A DNA stretch of 7,429 bases from Desulfobacterales bacterium (GTDB taxonomy: Bacteria > Desulfobacterota > Desulfobacteria > Desulfobacterales > 4be13): NCBI GenBank assembly GCA_029934695.1, contig JAOZLU010000346.1, positions 1-7,429 on the forward strand. Direction: 5' to 3'. Of the stretch, positions 6,267 to 7,429 are shown piece by piece (the stretch's first letter is position 1; the number at the start of each line of letters is the position of its first letter). The notes below the pieces were generated by a model, which saw only the letters and a program-made list of their open reading frames with translations, made no database searches and had not been told where the DNA came from. Made by a program: the position numbers and the translations under genes.

Positions 6267-6321
6267 ATTATGAATTGTGAATTGTCTGAATGGTGATAAT
6301 TCACCATTCATAATTCACCAT
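6259..6321 (+). repeat. 7-bp-period array between the CLC and LUD genes
   Basis: Nine heptad-spaced units are present: AATTATG twice, AATTGTG, AATTGTC, TGAATGG, TGATAAT, TCACCAT, TCATAAT, TCACCAT. The first four are the reverse complement of the TTCACAA/TTCATAA type found before the CLC gene. The array supplies the CLC stop codon (TGA 6264-6266). The orientation flips near its centre, creating a hairpin. Confidence 0.85.
6287..6310 (+). other. Perfect 10-bp hairpin within the heptad array
   Basis: TGAATGGTGA (6287-6296) and TCACCATTCA (6301-6310) form a perfect stem with a 4-nt TAAT loop. TAATTCACCATT recurs directly from 6311, so alternative pairing is possible. No long T run follows (only TTTT near 6321), so it is at best a weak terminator between the CLC and LUD genes. 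Confidence 0.6.
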
Positions 6322-6340
6322 TTTATACGGGGGATGAAGG

Positions 6341-6988
6341 ATGGAGGGAGATACATACCACACATGGTTGTGGGAGAGGTTGGCTGAGAGATGCGTCAAA
6401 AATCTGAAAAAGCACGGATTTGACGCCCATTCTGTTCCCACTGTGGAAGAAGGCCGGTCTGTGATACTGAGTATGGTTTCCGGCTATGAAACTTTCGGAT
6501 TCGGGGGATCAGATACCACCCGCAAGCTGGGCGTGCTTGAGGAACTAAGAGGCATGGGAAAGACGATTTATGATCACTGGCAATCCGGTCTCTCCAAAGA
6601 AGACGACTTGGATATTCGGCTTCAGCAGGGACGTTGCGACTGTTTTTTTTGCAGTGCGAATGCTGTTTCCGCAACTGGGGAGATTATAAATGTGGATGGT
6701 GTCGGGAACCGGACAAATGCCATGACTTTCGGACCGGAAAAGGTTGTGATTGTCGCGGGAATGAACAAGGTGACACCGGATGTTGAATCTGCCCTGAAAA
6801 GGGTTCGTGAGGTTGCCGGGCCAATGCGGGCCAAAAGCCTCGGCATGGAGACACCATGTGCGGAAACAGGTGTCTGCAATGACTGTAACGCGCCGCAACG
6901 GATCTGCCGCGTGACAGCCATCCTTCACCGCAAGCCGATGCTGACTGATATATCTGTTGTTTTGGTAAATCAGTCTCTGGGGTTTTAA
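6341..6988 (+). CDS. LUD-domain protein (LutC/YkgG-like, lactate-utilization family)
   Basis: This 215-residue protein consists of one LUD domain (former DUF162). Recognisable segments are FGFGGSDTTRKLG (52-64), NAVSATGEIINVDGVGNRTNAM (from 107), FGPEKVVIVAGMNKVTPDVESA (from 130) and a cysteine-rich C-terminal segment, PCAETGVCNDC with PQRIC (172-189). Relatives act in lactate oxidation (LutABC/LldEFG), but here no lutA or lutB partner lies within the window, so a lactate role is not established. Cysteines 99, 101 and 104 (CDCFFC) and 173, 179, 182 and 189 could bind a metal or Fe-S cluster; this is inference. ATG 6341 follows an in-frame stop at 6335-6337, so nothing upstream is possible. 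GGGGG around 6329-6333 may serve as the ribosome site, though it is imperfect. Stand-alone members of this family usually have about this length. Confidence 0.88.
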   Translation: MEGDTYHTWLWERLAERCVKNLKKHGFDAHSVPTVEEGRSVILSMVSGYETFGFGGSDTTRKLGVLEELRGMGKTIYDHWQSGLSKEDDLDIRLQQGRCDCFFCSANAVSATGEIINVDGVGNRTNAMTFGPEKVVIVAGMNKVTPDVESALKRVREVAGPMRAKSLGMETPCAETGVCNDCNAPQRICRVTAILHRKPMLTDISVVLVNQSLGF

Positions 6989-7031
6989 GTAAAGGGCTTT
7001 ATGACACCTTATATAAAGGAGCGGCCCATGA

Positions 7032-7047
7032 CATCGGCTCGCCGATG
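7032..7047 (+). other. Short perfect inverted repeat after the LUD gene
   Basis: CATCGGC (7032-7038) and GCCGATG (7041-7047) are separated by only TC. Without a following T tract it is not an intrinsic terminator. It lies 44 nt after the LUD stop, in a stretch that also has AAAGGAG before ATG 7028, and it may belong to the repeat cluster that follows. Confidence 0.5.
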
Positions 7048-7076
7048 ACATACGCACATAAGAAAATCCCGGGGTT

Positions 7077-7136
7077 GTAGGGTGGGTGGAGGATTTCGAT
7101 TTTTTACGCAGTAAAAAACGGAATCCGCAACCCACC
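7077..7136 (+). repeat. Long imperfect palindrome, GTAGGGTGGGT type
   Basis: The left arm (7081-7107) begins GGTGGGT and ends ATTTTTTAC. The right arm (7111-7136) begins GTAAAAAACG and ends AACCCACC. They pair over about 26 bp with a few mismatches around a 3-nt GCA loop. The element opens GTAGGGTGGGT, which I recall as the edge of an interspersed palindromic repeat in several bacterial phyla; that identification is from memory. No coding function is apparent. Confidence 0.7.
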
Positions 7137-7236
7137 TTGATAAACACACAGCAGTAAAAAACGGAATCCGCAACCCACCTTGATAAACACACAGCAGTAA
7201 AAAACGGAATCCGCAACCCACCTTGATAAACACACA
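7108..7236 (+). repeat. Three exact 43-bp tandem repeats
   Basis: Units at 7108-7150, 7151-7193 and 7194-7236 are identical. Each starts GCAGTAAAAAACGGAATCCG and ends GATAAACACACA. Each carries the right arm of the adjacent palindrome plus a TTGATA hexamer (7137, 7180, 7223). Because 43 is not a multiple of three, the repeat reads in all frames, which argues against coding. Confidence 0.95.
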
Positions 7237-7251
7237 AACGAAATCATTACA

Positions 7252-7257
7252 TATAAT
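7252..7257 (+). promoter_or_regulatory. Candidate -10 element of the YdhR-like gene
   Basis: This is a perfect TATAAT hexamer 23 nt before the start codon. The nearest -35-like hexamer, TTGATA (7223-7228), lies inside the last 43-bp repeat with an over-long 23-bp spacer, so the promoter is uncertain. Confidence 0.3.
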
Positions 7258-7280
7258 TGAATTTACAGAGGAGGAGAGAT

Positions 7281-7429
7281 ATGGCAAAAATATTTTTGTG
7301 TGTTGAATACCAGACATCAAAGGATTTCAACGAAATAGACATTGACACGGTGAATCCTGCAATGAAGGAAAACCCGGGTCTCGTATCAAAGACCTGGTTA
7401 AGCGGGGTGAACACCAAGTCATTAGGAGG
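7281..7429 (+). CDS. YdhR-like putative monooxygenase, 5' part only
   Basis: The first 49 codons of a gene that runs off the window. The product starts MAKIFLCVEYQ and contains NPGLVSKTWLSGVNTKSLGG (31-50, the last Gly incomplete). This matches the YdhR/antibiotic-biosynthesis-monooxygenase type of small ferredoxin-like alpha+beta barrel, where a segment like PGFLWKVWTE leads into a Gly-rich strand. Full-length members are about 100 residues and form dimers; their substrates are mostly unknown. ATG 7281 is secure: AGGAGG (7269-7274) lies 6 nt upstream. The gene has its own strong ribosome site and is separated from the LUD gene by about 290 nt of repeats, so it is probably an independent unit. 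Confidence 0.75.
   Translation, partial: MAKIFLCVEYQTSKDFNEIDIDTVNPAMKENPGLVSKTWLSGVNTKSLG

Noticed and set aside
4403..6285. Insertion sequence carrying the CLC gene
   Set aside because: No transposase or target duplication is visible, and the inverted repeats are low-complexity heptads of a kind also present at other junctions.
7108..7236. CRISPR array
   Set aside because: The repeats are directly contiguous with no unique spacers, there are only three copies, and no cas genes are near.
6545..7237. 230-codon minus-strand frame
   Set aside because: It is created by the 43-bp repeats read in three successive frames and by antisense reading of the LUD gene.

Overview
The window looks like chromosomal DNA from a Gram-negative, probably sulfate-reducing bacterium of the Desulfobacterota (Desulfobacterales-like). 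This is an inference from gene content: a PxxKW-type cysteine-rich small protein, a single LUD-domain protein, a CLC-CBS transporter of the GHGTD type, and intergenic DNA full of 7-bp-period arrays and palindromic repeats. All convincing genes are on the + strand.

Layout. 1-313 holds a small Cys-rich PxxKW protein, closed by a clear intrinsic terminator (334-368). 314-689 is a 376-bp non-coding stretch with a candidate sigma70 promoter (391-419) and a potentially structured leader of about 265 nt. 690-4420 is a probable operon: aspartate kinase (lysC, with an internal Shine-Dalgarno and ATG for a beta subunit), then two different fold-type-I PLP aminotransferases. It continues, at least physically, into a CLC chloride transporter/channel with two C-terminal CBS domains (4437-6266) and a LUD-domain (LutC/YkgG-like) protein (6341-6988). 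6989-7280 is non-coding and repeat-rich: a short perfect hairpin, a GTAGGGTGGGT-type long palindrome, and three exact 43-bp tandem copies of its right arm. The window ends inside a YdhR-like monooxygenase-fold gene (7281 onward).

How the genes fit together. Aspartate kinase makes aspartyl-phosphate, the entry to lysine, threonine and methionine. The two aminotransferases directly downstream probably act in amino-acid metabolism, but their substrates cannot be read from the sequence. The CLC and LUD genes have no obvious metabolic link to lysC and may be joined only by co-orientation.

The most unusual property is non-coding. Every junction from the first aminotransferase to the LUD gene carries a 7-bp-period array, and the array supplies the stop codon of the upstream gene each time (3035, 4418, 6264). 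The arrays on either side of the CLC gene contain a perfect 20-bp inverted repeat. No undescribed defence or mobile system is evident. The best candidates for something new are the lysC leader, the aspartate kinase/double-aminotransferase cluster and the repeat architecture.
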